Positions 27,501-33,958 of a stretch of 64,000 bases of DNA are shown in pieces (within the stretch, counting starts at the first letter, position 1; every line of letters begins with the position of its first letter). The notes under the pieces were generated by a model, which did not search any database, had not been told where the DNA came from, and saw only the letters and a program-made list of their open reading frames with translations. Source of the stretch: Siphonodentalium dalli. Its lineage: Eukaryota; Mollusca; Scaphopoda; Gadilida; Siphonodentaliidae. Made by a program: the position numbers and the translations under genes. Location of the stretch: assembly GCA_032622095.1 (NCBI GenBank), contig CP136069.1:86018958-86082957 (forward strand), written 5' to 3'.

Positions 27501-28947
27501 TCCAATCAGAGATTTACAAATTGATAAACTTGGTACATCAAACAGTGCTAAATCTAGTGGAACTACTCTTCTATGCTCAAATACTTCTGTCAGTATAGAA
27601 ATGAGTAAGTCGAATAGTGCGAAAAAGAATGACTCCCGGCTCGATAAAATGTCAGGCAGTTCATTGGACTCTAGTGTGCACTCGCCAGCAGGGTCTCCTT
27701 GTTCGACAAAAGGATCGCAGACTCCAATGTCTTCTCCTGGACCTATATCATCACCGCTTGGTCGTGCATCGTACTCTAGTCGGTGTAGCAGTAGGAGTTC
27801 TCTAGTTGGTACTATTTCCGAGCCACGAACTCGTCATGATAGCGAAGCCAGTGTTGGTAGTTTACCAAGTCATGACGATAAAGCTCATGGAAAAGAAAAG
27901 GACAGACAACCTCTCGGAGAGCCTTTTAAGGGTCAAGGACAAACTAAATTGTCCAATTTGCTGACAACAGGCGAACCTCAGTTTATGTGGAAAAAGCAGT
28001 CCGCTTGCATCAATGCTAACATGGATGCTAACCGTGCTAAGTTGTTGAGTTTGCCCGATAACAATTGTAGTTTATCTGGTGGTGTCTTGTTGGTTAATAG
28101 CCCTAACAGTAGTGCAGTGTCAGCTCTTTCTGCTCCTAGTGATAGAGTTAGCTTGTCTTCTGGTATTTTACCTCATGGAGTGATTCATACAACAGCCACT
28201 AATATTCAGTCAACTGCCTCAAACATTCTGAGTATGGGACCACACAGTGACTCAAATAAAGTAATGTCAGGCATACCACAATCTGTGCACATCATTCGGC
28301 CGGAGAGTCTGTTTTCACCAGGTCCACATATACGCCTGCCAAGTGATGCCAATCTTCTTAGACATAGCTCACCCGATCTCAGTTCACCAGGATCTCATCT
28401 CAACCTTCCATTCCAACAACATGCAATAATGAGATCTCAAAGTGTGACCCCAGTGAATAACCTTATCAATGAGGCTGGACGAACCTTCACACAACTAAAT
28501 GGGCCATGTGGACCTTTAGCAGGTGGCGATAGTTTTCGACAGCAACCACAACAAGCTCATCATCGAATGATAAATCGGCTTCCTACGGACAGGATTATCA
28601 GTGGTAATCAACTCCTACACCCGCACACTCTATTTCTTCCGAGGACACAGTATAATGACATGCTTCCACCAAGGGGTAATTTATTGGCAGCACCTCATTC
28701 TGGCCGGCTCAATCTGCAGTCGCCGAACTTCAATTTGATTCTCGGGAACCCACCAGGGATGCAGCAACGCTTTCAAGGACCGGATCCCATTGTCAGTTCT
28801 TTTCAGAAAAAGGACGGTCAGCCCGATCAGCCGCGACTTGCGTTTGATATGAATCTAAGGCAGCCATTGGTTCAACAAATCCGACCTGGGAGTGACCCTA
28901 ACTGGCGACCTTTGATTGGTGGAGCACCTGGCTTCAGTCGGCCTTAG
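438..28947 (+). CDS. DOT1L: Histone H3-K79 methyltransferase DOT1L, C-terminal part (10 exons, 5' end outside window)
   Basis: The coding sequence is join(438..593, 5542..5653, 6153..6305, 11308..11451, 12956..13047, 14273..14374, 15248..15385, 18579..18626, 22120..23686, 27461..28947): 3,999 nt, 1,332 residues plus TAG. Every junction has AG/GT sites and compatible phase. Recognition rests on the region after the catalytic core. The exon-5 motif YVNFMHYMQNPKYKDNI matches the vertebrate YLQFLAYTKTPQYKASL block, and exon 7 LGIKAANPSECIEQAR matches LGVKALTYNDLIQAQ. Residues ~53-120 are Lys/Arg-rich (in human DOT1L this zone aids nucleosome binding), ~189-345 form coiled coils (the AF10-binding zone in human), and ~346-1332 are a Ser/Pro/Gln-rich disordered tail. 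DOT1L methylates H3 lysine 79 on nucleosomes in transcribed chromatin. The SAM-binding domain (~330 residues) should lie upstream of the window. Total length near 1,650 residues would be normal for the family. Homology was judged by eye from remembered family features, not by a search. Confidence 0.9.
960..1402. mobile_element. Family G inverted-repeat MITE
   Basis: The ends are inverted copies of a CAAATAGTGTGTCTGTCATT-like sequence. Each half contains an internal palindrome built on GGTCCCCAGAGGGTGAATTT. Other copies are at 13.5, 55.1-56.3 and 58.3 kb. No coding capacity is seen. Confidence 0.75.
1403..3130. other. DOT1L intron, mostly featureless
   Basis: AT-rich intron. It holds a decayed family C copy (~2240-2450), a 12-bp inverted repeat (2844-2855 with 2914-2925) and a GC-rich patch (~2995-3065). 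No convincing exon; a possible 39-nt cassette at 1769-1807 is discussed in the findings. Confidence 0.5.
3131..3330 (+). repeat. Dispersed repeat, related to 20960-21365
   Basis: The shared blocks are CTTTGGGGGTRAAAAATATT, TTTTATACYATAGYTGAC and a TGTTGTTG-rich end, in the same order. Nature unknown. Confidence 0.5.
3392..5370 (+). mobile_element. Large element with ~160-bp tandem core repeats (pearl/Helentron-like architecture)
   Basis: About a dozen units near 160 bp share GATGGGAACGAGTCATTTTG, a GGCCAAAAAACATGGCCGC palindrome and CCATCTTGGATTTTACTCTT. The array is bounded by a hairpin-forming start (AGCTCAACTTACTTTTAAGT then TTGAGCT) and an end containing TTGAGCTACAGTGTCATTGA with an AGTGTCATTGACACT hairpin. 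The same ends bound the copies at 49.7 and 60.2 kb. This resembles the bivalve pearl/HINE design of hairpin ends with a ~160-bp core; no sequence identity to those was tested. Confidence 0.7.
5542..5653 (+). CDS. DOT1L: DOT1L exon b, basic segment
   Basis: The acceptor is AATTTCAG and the donor AAAAAG|gtattc. It enters in phase 0 and leaves one extra base. The product is strongly basic then acidic (ENARKKRQQKRDQQRQDED), consistent with the lysine/arginine-rich nucleosome-contact region that follows the DOT1L catalytic core. Confidence 0.85.
5855..6056. mobile_element. Family B MITE (TTAA type), left end decayed
   Basis: Two internal hairpins of the form TCTTATATATGCGAGGCTCC with its inverse are present. 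The right end reads CATAATGAAAAGG then TTAA (6057-6060). It lies about 95 bases upstream of the DOT1L exon c acceptor. Confidence 0.7.
6153..6305 (+). CDS. DOT1L: DOT1L exon c, basic segment with tandem NAGNAG acceptor
   Basis: Two acceptors sit three bases apart (CTCAG at 6152 and CAG at 6155), so the exon may start at 6153 or 6156; both keep the frame and differ by one alanine. The product contains KKPLTQKNREVPKAVK and KIHKRKK basic clusters. The donor is ACAA|gtaagt. Confidence 0.85.
6306..7197. other. DOT1L intron 3, left part
   Basis: AT-rich intron. A possible TTAA-flanked left end (CCTTTTGACGGGTGAGTGCG, 6323) has no clear partner. No exon is seen. Confidence 0.4.
7198..10980. mobile_element. 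3.8-kb terminal-inverted-repeat element in DOT1L intron 3
   Basis: The left end is TAGTCCAGGAGATC (7198-7211) and the right end is its perfect inverse (10967-10980). Further inverted similarity inward includes TTGCTCATNTTGACGGACAAG. The flanks are ACA on both sides (7195-7197 and 10981-10983); a TA duplication is an equally possible reading. No long transposase frame remains, so it is probably non-autonomous. It contains three tandem ~310-350 bp units and a short 86-codon frame (10681-10941) of unknown meaning. Confidence 0.65.
8829..9815 (+). repeat. Tandem repeat, 3 units of ~310-350 bp
   Basis: Units start at about 8829, 9182 and 9492 with CCCAAATCTGTGGCGGTTTT. Each holds GTACCGAAGCTTCGTGAC, ACGTTGAATGGTCACCAGAA, ACACTATATTACACCCACCC and AGTATACAGTTCTGTCAAAA in the same order. 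Confidence 0.8.
11308..11451 (+). CDS. DOT1L: DOT1L exon d
   Basis: The acceptor is ATTTCAG and the donor CATGG|gtatgt, phase 1 on both sides. It encodes a Ser/Pro-rich linker (NFFASPSSDSPVPVSK) and then INYAALDQLM, which leads into the conserved helical block of the next exon. Confidence 0.88.
11499..11728. mobile_element. Family C MITE (TTAA type)
   Basis: Flanked by TTAA (11495-11498 and 11729-11732). It begins CCCTTTCTGCACAAAATGG and ends GTATAGAAAGGG. An internal palindrome surrounds AATGTTCAGATAATAAGTTA. Confidence 0.8.
11733..12357. other. DOT1L intron 4, no feature seen
   Basis: AT-rich sequence without recognised exon or repeat. Confidence 0.4.
12358..12570. mobile_element. Family M palindromic MITE (Tc1/mariner-like), full copy
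   Basis: A near-perfect palindrome of 213 bp between TA dinucleotides (12356-12357 and 12571-12572). The ends are CAGTAATTCTCTAAGTAATC and the inverse. The centre is an inverted GAGAGCTTTCCGATGAATGG. TA target and CAGT ends suggest Tc1/mariner mobilisation. Confidence 0.85.
12956..13047 (+). CDS. DOT1L: DOT1L exon e, conserved helical block
   Basis: The acceptor is TTTCAG and the donor GAAAAG|gtagga. It encodes IIRQQYVNFMHYMQNPKYKD and a short tail ending SEEK. Spacing of the aromatic residues and the TP/NP-Y/KYK core match the vertebrate DOT1L block at the start of the coiled coil. This is the strongest single piece of evidence for the gene identity. Confidence 0.93.
13527..13880. mobile_element. 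Family G MITE, truncated on the right
   Basis: It shares the CCCAGAGGGTGAAT palindrome, CTAGGATCAGATTGAAGTTC and AACAATGTTAATTTGAGACT with the 960-1402 and 58.3-kb copies. It stops within the second palindrome. Confidence 0.7.
14273..14374 (+). CDS. DOT1L: DOT1L exon f, coiled coil
   Basis: The acceptor is TTTCAG and the donor GAA|gtaagt, phase 0 at both ends (34 codons). The product starts EKKLMLIKKMENLEKEVEHL and shows heptad-like Leu/Met/Val spacing, as expected for the coiled coil that binds AF10 in human DOT1L. Confidence 0.9.
14440..14691. mobile_element. Family C MITE, diverged
   Basis: It has the family C order: TTCAGTTATAAAGGTATACT, then GTGGGAAATGTTCAGATTAT, then the inverse and TTAGTGTATAAAGGGG next to TTAA (14692-14695). 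Confidence 0.7.
15248..15385 (+). CDS. DOT1L: DOT1L exon g, coiled coil
   Basis: The acceptor is TTTCAG and the donor CTT|gtgagt, phase 0 at both ends (46 codons). The product begins LGIKAANPSECIEQARDIIS, closely matching vertebrate LGVKALTYNDLIQAQKEIS in order and spacing. It continues with QVKNLEVERQRL, a coiled coil. Confidence 0.93.
15929..16117 (-). CDS. Candidate terminal exon of an unknown minus-strand gene inside DOT1L intron 7
   Basis: On the minus strand a good acceptor (ATTACTACTTTCAG) precedes 16117, followed by 62 open codons and a stop. The residues look protein-like (FRRNMFYGINRFTDTIAKF, GERVKTIYERGF, LFHWLDYIEGN). I do not recognise the family. A second open stretch lies at 16428-16730 on the same strand without clear splice sites. 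It may be a real nested gene, a decayed exon or chance. Confidence 0.22.
   Translation of the reverse strand: MTTIVEFRRNMFYGINRFTDTIAKFSTVNVILGERVKTIYERGFINKYYSNLFHWLDYIEGN
16789..17045. mobile_element. Family B MITE (TTAA type)
   Basis: Flanked by TTAA (16785-16788 and 17046-17049). It begins CCCTTCCATGACTGGAGC and ends CATCATGAAAGGG. Two internal hairpins contain CTCTTATATATGC and the inverse. Confidence 0.85.
17163..17620 (+). repeat. Tandem ~115-bp repeat containing GGAACCAAATTTGRTATGTG
   Basis: Three to four units each hold ACCAAATTTNGTATRTGA, TTCTCAGCCCAAAATACA, ATGGGTTTGATC and AGAGTTATGGCCCTTT. The same motif order occurs at 51.8-52.1 and 55.3-55.9 kb. Confidence 0.7.
18029..18193. 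mobile_element. Family E MITE (TTAA type)
   Basis: Flanked by TTAA (18025-18028 and 18194-18197). It begins CCCTTCTATTTTGACCCAT and ends ATCACCAAGGGATGGG. A related right half lies at 52736-52864. Confidence 0.7.
18579..18626 (+). CDS. DOT1L: DOT1L exon h (48-nt microexon-like)
   Basis: The acceptor is CTTGCAG and the donor AGGAAG|gtatac, phase 0 at both ends (16 codons, VSIQQQTTKGQQNGRK). It is Gln-rich and symmetric, so skipping it would keep the frame. The position inside the coiled coil suits a linker. Confidence 0.75.
19381..20284 (+). mobile_element. Tandem-core element (same family as 3392-5370), left part
   Basis: Diverged ~160-bp units with GGCCATCTTGGATT, TTTTACTCTTTGCATGACTA and CCAAACTTCATATGG. 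The element is split by the 20289-20622 insertion and resumes at 20627 to about 20700 (CATTTAAACTTTCCGCATTC ... GTTGAGCTACAGTGA). Confidence 0.7.
20289..20622. mobile_element. Family D MITE (TTAA type) inserted into the tandem-core element
   Basis: Flanked by TTAA (20285-20288 and 20623-20626). It begins CCCTTGGGAG and ends CGCCAAAGGG. It contains TGACGTCATGA and two copies of the palindrome AACGACATATATGTCGTT (20555-20572, 20590-20607). The uninterrupted host sequence, CTTAAACATTTAAACTTTCC, exists at 24049, which proves the insertion boundaries. Confidence 0.88.
20741..20756 (+). repeat. Poly-C tract, 16 bases
   Basis: An uninterrupted run of C. Shorter runs occur at 15668-15678 (C) and 59281-59290 (G). 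Confidence 0.9.
20820..20945. mobile_element. Family C MITE fragment
   Basis: It contains GGGAAATGTTCAGACAATAT and an inverse copy, then CTTTCTTTACTGATACTCAT and GACGAGTAGTTCCCTTAGGA, the inner and outer parts of family C. Confidence 0.5.
20960..21365 (+). repeat. Dispersed repeat related to 3131-3330
   Basis: It shares CTTTGGGGGTGAAAAATATT, TTTTATACCATAGCTGAC and a (GTT)n run with the earlier copy. Confidence 0.5.
21553..21787. mobile_element. Family B MITE (TTAA type)
   Basis: Flanked by TTAA (21549-21552 and 21788-21791). It begins CCCTTTCATGATGGGAGCTG and ends CACATGGAAGGG. Two internal hairpins are based on TATATGCGAGTCTCCCATAG. Confidence 0.87.
22120..23686 (+). CDS. DOT1L: DOT1L exon i, end of coiled coil and disordered tail
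   Basis: The acceptor is ATTTTAG and the donor AAAG|gtcagt, 1,567 nt, leaving one base for the last exon. The first 27 codons (NGFLQPAYTQEYILKAITDN...) precede the first GTG/ATG-type codon at 22201, so that codon is not a start. Codons ~10-70 continue the coiled coil (KIQKLEGEIKVLENVN, EQLKKEQQKIEHQKMEQ). The rest is Ser/Lys/Pro-rich. Around 23344-23443 a short motif T-E-hydrophobic-K/R-S/G-P is repeated four times. GSPTLILTGAPIKRHG (23431-23478) faintly resembles the vertebrate AF9/ENL-docking strand, but that is only a guess. Confidence 0.92.
23755..24165 (+). mobile_element. Tandem-core element, short copy with intact right end
   Basis: It starts about 70 bases after DOT1L exon i. It ends with CATTTAAACTTTCCGCATTC ... 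GCTGAGCTACAGTGTCATTG and the AGTGTCATTGACACT hairpin. It provides the empty target site for the family D insertion. Confidence 0.7.
24166..25584. other. DOT1L last intron, left part
   Basis: AT-rich intron without a recognised exon or repeat. The hydrophobic open frame at 24195-24545 follows T-rich sequence and looks like chance. Confidence 0.4.
25585..26280. mobile_element. hAT-like non-autonomous element, ~0.7 kb
   Basis: It starts ATCAGGGTTTCCGCTAG (25585-25601) and ends with the exact inverse (26264-26280). CAGGG termini are typical of hAT elements. I could not find a clean 8-bp target duplication. Confidence 0.65.
26960..27180. repeat. Nested inverted repeats before the last DOT1L exon
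   Basis: TGACAATTCGAA (27002-27013) is inverted at 27128-27139, and ATTATCACTC (27059-27068) is inverted at 27081-27090. It is probably a decayed MITE. Confidence 0.5.
27221..27423. mobile_element. Family A palindromic MITE next to the DOT1L last-exon acceptor
   Basis: TTAA (27217-27220) precedes CCCTGTCAGTGCCAAGTCCG. The right arm (GACTTGGCACTGAAAGG) is its inverse, with a decayed right border. The arms meet around AATCAATAAATTATAAAAAA. The right edge is about 38 bases from the AG of the last exon. Confidence 0.82.
27461..28947 (+). CDS. DOT1L: DOT1L exon j, last coding exon
   Basis: The acceptor is TGCTTGCAG and the frame is fixed by the single G carried from the previous exon (GGT GGT TCC). 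It runs 495 codons to TAG at 28945-28947. The product is a Ser/Pro/Asn/Gln-rich disordered tail with SP-rich clusters (SPGPISSPLGRASYSSRCSS) and ends GAPGFSRP. No folded domain is visible. The open frame running back to 27361 is a MITE and intron, not exon. Confidence 0.9.
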
Positions 28948-29338
28948 CACATAGTTGTAAGATTTCATTCTGATATGATTTTTATTAGTAGATTTCTTTT
29001 TGCTACTCTAAACTTTGTCAGTCTGATTTCAGTATAACATTCTTGTCCCACTCATAGATCTTTAACTTATATGTAACACTAACATTGATAATTTGTCGAC
29101 CTTTTCATATATCTCAGTTCCTTGTAGGTGCATTTTTAAAAGAATTGATGACAGCAGTTTGCATTAATAGTAAACTGGACATATTTTCAGAGTTATATTA
29201 AAAAATAATGTTTTTGAGCAGATAAAATACTAAATTTTATCTAAATTCTTAAAGTTATATGGGTCACTAATACTCAATTCTGTGACATACCTATGAACAC
29301 ATATTCTGCATAAGTACTCTCACATGTGTCTCTAAAAG

Positions 29339-29344
29339 AATAAA
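29339..29344 (+). promoter_or_regulatory. Candidate polyadenylation signal (AATAAA), proximal
   Basis: AATAAA lies about 390 bases after the DOT1L stop codon and is followed by a GT-rich stretch (TGTTGTATTTGG). Confidence 0.4.
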
Positions 29345-29826
29345 TGTTGTATTTGGCAGGTTATATTTGGTGATTTGAGAATTGTTGAGCTGTAAATCAG
29401 ACTGACTCCTTATTATGTAAAGACATACTATAGAATGGATTCATACCTCCACTGTCTATTTTTCAGAACACTTTAAAAACATATTTTACCTTTATATTAA
29501 GGAAAATGTTTTTGAATATTTTTTGGGCTTTTGAGTTTTAATTTGAATTTATTGTATGATTTTTTTCTGTTTATAAATTCAATATATTTTATTTACTTAT
29601 TGGAGACTAGTTTAATGATCATGTGCAATGTTCTGTAAATTAATTGCTTCCTATAAAATATACAATGGTGTGTATCTGCTTTGATTTCATAAAATTTAAA
29701 AAACAATCTTTTCTTATTCAACAAAGGGCCTCGTATAAGGATATTTTTATTTTGAACTTTCAATTCACTATTATTAGATAATTTGTTGCAGCCAGTCATG
29801 AGGCAATCTTCGATAGCCCATCATAA

Positions 29827-29832
29827 AATAAA
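29827..29832 (+). promoter_or_regulatory. Candidate polyadenylation signal (AATAAA), distal
   Basis: AATAAA lies about 880 bases after the DOT1L stop codon, near the end of the repeat-free stretch. Confidence 0.4.
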
Positions 29833-30103
29833 GAAATGTATGATTAATTTATTGAGTTGATCAACAACTCATTCTCAGATCTGTTATTCAAAGATTTGAT
29901 CAACATAATTAAATTTTTTTTCCCATTCTCATTAATTTTATTTTGTAAAGACTTTCATCCTAACGTGCACAATATTCTGCTGAGACAGCCGACTCATCGT
30001 GTATATTAATCATTTCTCTAAAAAATTGCAACTTTGGCAAGGAACAATCAGACTATTTATTTCAATTAACTAGACGATTATGATTATTAATTAGGAATAG
30101 TTT

Positions 30104-31006
30104 AAAGATGGTCTATCTCTTTAATATAGTTTCCGCGGTATAAAATAATATATATGAATTGAAGACATCTGTCTGGAAATGCTTCTATCAATTGATAATG
30201 ATTTTTTTCGGGTATAATACATGTATCCTTTTCGGACAGTTTTAAGCGCTATTTCTAGAACAGAAACTTCAGACGCTTTCGGAGCATAGCAAGAGGGATA
30301 ACTCTATCTTGTTAGCACTCTCCATCAATGCAAAATGCCATTTCAATTCAGATATTGTGCAGGAATAAACCATTTTATTACACCTTTATAGACAAATATT
30401 TACACACTAAGTGTTGTCATCACTAAATCCAGCATTCTGATTGGTCGGCGCCCACGTGGCTAGTTGCAGTTATTTCTCGGTGAATGCGTAACGCATCATA
30501 ACACCAAGCTAATAACACCATCGATACGTCATTAGGTTTGGAAAGACGAACGCGTAATGCTTTGGGCGCATTTTGACTCGCGCGGGATTGACTTAATACA
30601 TCATCGGGTTTCAACATGAAGAGAAATTGTTCCTATTAACTTTTGCCAAGGGTGCTATTGGGTATTTTGGGCTGATCTTGTCACGATACACTTTTCGATT
30701 TAAATATATTTACAAAAGCGGCTTTTTCGCTAAATGTATATAAATATAAGGATTAACTGTCATGTGGACTATTTTTATGGAGATGTAACGGTGAGGTAAG
30801 TGGACATAACTTGTATGTAAAACCCTTCGGGTTTTACACAAGTTATGTCCACTTACCTCACCGTTACATCTCCATAAAAACAGTCCACATGACAGTTAAT
30901 CCTTATATAATATACCAAATCTTTATTCACAGAAATAGGTAATAGTAGTCTTGAAATCGGGTTTTATAAAAATCATGTATTGTGGCCCGGAAGAGACAGA
31001 CCATCT
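30104..31006. mobile_element. Family K inverted-repeat element, ~0.9 kb
   Basis: The left end is AAAGATGGTCTATCTCTT; the right end GAAGAGACAGACCATCT is its inverse. TAGTTTCCGCGGTATAAAATA follows on the left. It encloses a long perfect hairpin (30746-30907). Related ends are at 39.66, 44.6-44.97, 54.88 and 59.58 kb. Confidence 0.65.
30746..30907. repeat. Long near-perfect hairpin, ~75-bp arms
   Basis: ATAAGGATTAACTGTCATGT and the following 55 bases are inverted almost exactly. The centre is AAAACCCTTCGGGTTTT. Confidence 0.85.
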
Positions 31007-31471
31007 GCAATGTTTTATTGCTCTGAAATTTGATTGACAAGAATACGTTTTGTAGAGATATTTACTTGTAAACATAACTTCCGCTTCAGAGGTATGAATT
31101 CAAAAAAATTTAGGATATTTTATATTAGTTTTCTTTGACCTTGGTGGTGAATTAACATGGTTGCACTTTACTCACTCACTAGATACCAGTAGGCTAGTTA
31201 TCTGGTGTATCTTATATTAGACTAGTATCATGTTACAATAGCTTGTTTGTACATATTTGTCTTTTTGTTAATTTTTTTGTGAATTTCTTGGGATCAAGAG
31301 GAAATTATTGTTAGGATAAACTATATTTCTTATCTTTGAAAGGACATACCTTCTTAACCTGAATAGAATACCAGACTAAATTTATAATTCTTAGATTTAT
31401 GATTAACATAATCACGCTGGGTATTGGAGTCGGTAAATAGTTGTCACTCGATAGCCGCGTTAGATCAGTGG

Positions 31472-31562
31472 ATTATAATAATAATAAATTATATTTGTAC
31501 AGCGCTTTATCCCAGATGGCCCAGAGAGCTTACATTCCAACTAGTACCCTGCCCTCTATCAC
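31472..31562 (+). repeat. ATT-rich dispersed repeat (TACAGCGCTTTATCCC)
   Basis: An (ATA)n/(TAA)n start leads to TTATATTTGTACAGCGCTTT and CCCAGAGAGCTTACATTCC. Similar trinucleotide-plus-GCGCTTT repeats are common in marine invertebrate genomes; this is recalled, not tested. Confidence 0.3.
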
Positions 31563-32033
31563 ACGTGATACAAACATACATCTATACACACATAGATGAT
31601 GGCATAAGATTAACACATACATAAAAATCATTAAACAACGTCTGAGATAACTTCCTCATAGTGAGCACAGAATAATTCACTCTCTAACACAGATGTGAAT
31701 TCGGTCAGAGAGTTTGAAAATCTTGTGTCGTGTCTCAGTGAGTTCCAAACGTTTGGAGCATATTAATCAAATGCTCTATCGCCATAAGTTTTCAAATTTG
31801 TTGATGGAATATCCATTAGATCTTGTGTCTTTGACCTCAGATTCATAGGTGGAACATACATGTTTAAAAAGTTATCAAAATATTATATTACACTACAGTC
31901 GATGAGTCGAATGCCACACATGCATGCACTATACCAGTGAGAAAATAATTATGCACCACAATCAAAGTTAGACAGGGATATAAGAATGAGTTTCGTCAGT
32001 CCATGGGTCTGGTCCATCAGTCCCATAACATCT

Positions 32034-32142
32034 CAGTGAGAGCTTTCCAATGAAAGGCAACAAGCCATATTTCCGACTAAATCCTGAAAAGTTACCCATA
32101 GTTCTGATGTGGTTAAGAAGTCAATTATTTAGGGCATTACTG
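32034..32142. mobile_element. Family M MITE, right half only
   Basis: It contains GAGAGCTTTCCAATGAAAGG through TTATTTAGGGCATTACTG, followed by TA. The left arm is missing. Confidence 0.8.
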
Positions 32143-32190
32143 TATATGCTGGGTTATTACTCTGTCAGTTAACTGAACCATATACCCAAA

Positions 32191-32625
32191 ATATCCCATC
32201 CAAGAGGCAACGAAATGGAATTCAAAATATCCCATCCAAGAGGCAACGAAATAGAATTCAAAATATCCCCTCCAAGAGGCAACGAAATAGAATTCAAAAT
32301 ATCCCATCCAAGAGGCAACGAAATAGAATTCAATATATCCCATCCAAGAGGCAACGAAATAGAATTCAATATATCCCCTCCAAGAGGCAATGGAATAGAA
32401 TTCAATATATCCCATCCAAGAGGCAACGAAATAGAATTCAATATATCCCATCCAAGAGGCAACGAAATAGAATTCAATATATCCCATCCAAGAGGCAATG
32501 GAATAGAATTCAATATATCCCATCCAAGAGGCAATGGAATAGAATTCAATATATCCCATCCAAGAGGCAACGAAATAGAATTCAAAATATCCCATCCAAG
32601 AGGCAATGAATTAGAATTCTACTCA
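32191..32625. repeat. 36-bp minisatellite, ~12 copies
   Basis: The unit holds CCATCCAAGAGGCAACGAAA followed by TAGAATTCAAAATATC. Because 36 is a multiple of three and stops are absent, 12-residue repeats are open on both strands (IEFNISHPRGNE on plus; LGWDILNSIPLP and a second frame on minus). Units differ at a few sites (AACGAAATAG or AATGGAATAG). Each unit carries GAATTC. No splice or start context supports translation. Confidence 0.9.
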
Positions 32626-32862
32626 TGGTTTTAAGATGTACCCACTGAATGCGGCTTATTGACTATTGATCTGAACTGACAATATTTACTGATTGACAAC
32701 TATTTTAGTACTCCAAATACCCAGCATGATACTTTTGGAAATAAAAAAAGTTATACTTTTGGTTGAGTTTAAATCATGATCACATTAAATGCCTATTCGG
32801 AGAAGAATCTAATAGTGTAGACTAACATTGGATTTCATTTTTGCATAATATAACAATAACAT

Positions 32863-33556
32863 GATTTTTGAGGGCGTTATGGTTTATTAACGCCCCGGCT
32901 GGAATGATTAACAGTCCAAGGGCCTATTAGCGGCCCGAGACGAAGTCGAGGGACGCTAATAGGCCCGAGGGCTGTTAATCATTCCAGAGGGCCGTTAATA
33001 AACCATAATGCCCGATGAAATCATGTTATTACTATTATTACCACAGTTTTGGACATTTGACCCATTTGAGGATTTAGTGGAATAATGAAGTAGATTAAGA
33101 GAGAAATATTTTCAAGAACATTTAAATTTGATATCATTTGACTTGTCAGCTGACACGGACTGACGGAGTCTCGAAAATAGGACAGGGGAAAAACCAGCAT
33201 TGGAGACGAGTAACAACCAATGAGAGGTTGACAGCTAAAATTATCAGTGCATACTTACGCTTGATACAATAATTCAATCATATAGCGTGAATTCCAATCA
33301 TAAAACCACTATATTGTCGAGAAAATCGGATACATCTTCCCATTATTTTCTTGAAATAAACACGCCAGATCGGAAGTTGAAGGGACGTAACTCTCGCGAT
33401 AATAAACGAGATCTATAGTTTCCGGGCGGCGGGCCGATAATGAACTAGGCTTCTCATTATCGGCCCGCGGCCCGCTGTTTTGGTAACAATACGCTATTTG
33501 GAACGCCCCGAAAAACATTATCAATGGCCTAGAGAACGCCCTATAAAGTGGTAATA
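32863..33556. mobile_element. Inverted-repeat element with two GC-rich palindromes
   Basis: A long palindrome (~32875-33020) is centred in a GGCCCGAGACGAAGTCGAGG region. A second (33424-33474) is built on GGGCCGATAATGA and its inverse. ATTATTACCAC (33034) and GTGGTAATAAT (33548) are inverted. The GC content contrasts sharply with the flanks. Confidence 0.55.
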
Positions 33557-33958
33557 ATATGCTTTGGTCTTTTGGTATCTCACTTTATTACTAAAAACTG
33601 ATTAGTGTTCACTGTGACTTTTCTGCTTATCAGTTTTAAATTGTCATGACCAACAAATCTATTCCTTAATATATGATAATGCTAACCTATAATTAGTTTA
33701 TTATTTGACCTAAGATGATGTATATAATTGCTGCTAATTCTGTTTTAGTTGAAAGACCTAGAGTAAAGTATATATGAATATCTATTAAGAAATGTTTTAA
33801 AATGGACAGTCACTGAATTTAATAAACTTGGTCACAGGCATCGGAACTAAGTGCACTCTGATAAATTAAAGTCATGTTGTGCACATATTTAATTTTTTCC
33901 AAACTGAGTGATATTCAACTATTATTGCCAAATAGTCTGGACAACAACATGTGTTGTA

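Larger units (their letters stand above)
28948..29832 (+). other. DOT1L: Probable DOT1L 3' untranslated region
   Basis: AT-rich DNA follows the stop codon with no recognised transposon until after ~30.1 kb. Two candidate polyadenylation signals fall within the first 900 bases. Confidence 0.55.

Noticed and set aside
32137-32634. Repeat proteins of 139-152 residues on both strands
   Set aside because: They follow from a 36-bp minisatellite without stops; no gene structure around them.
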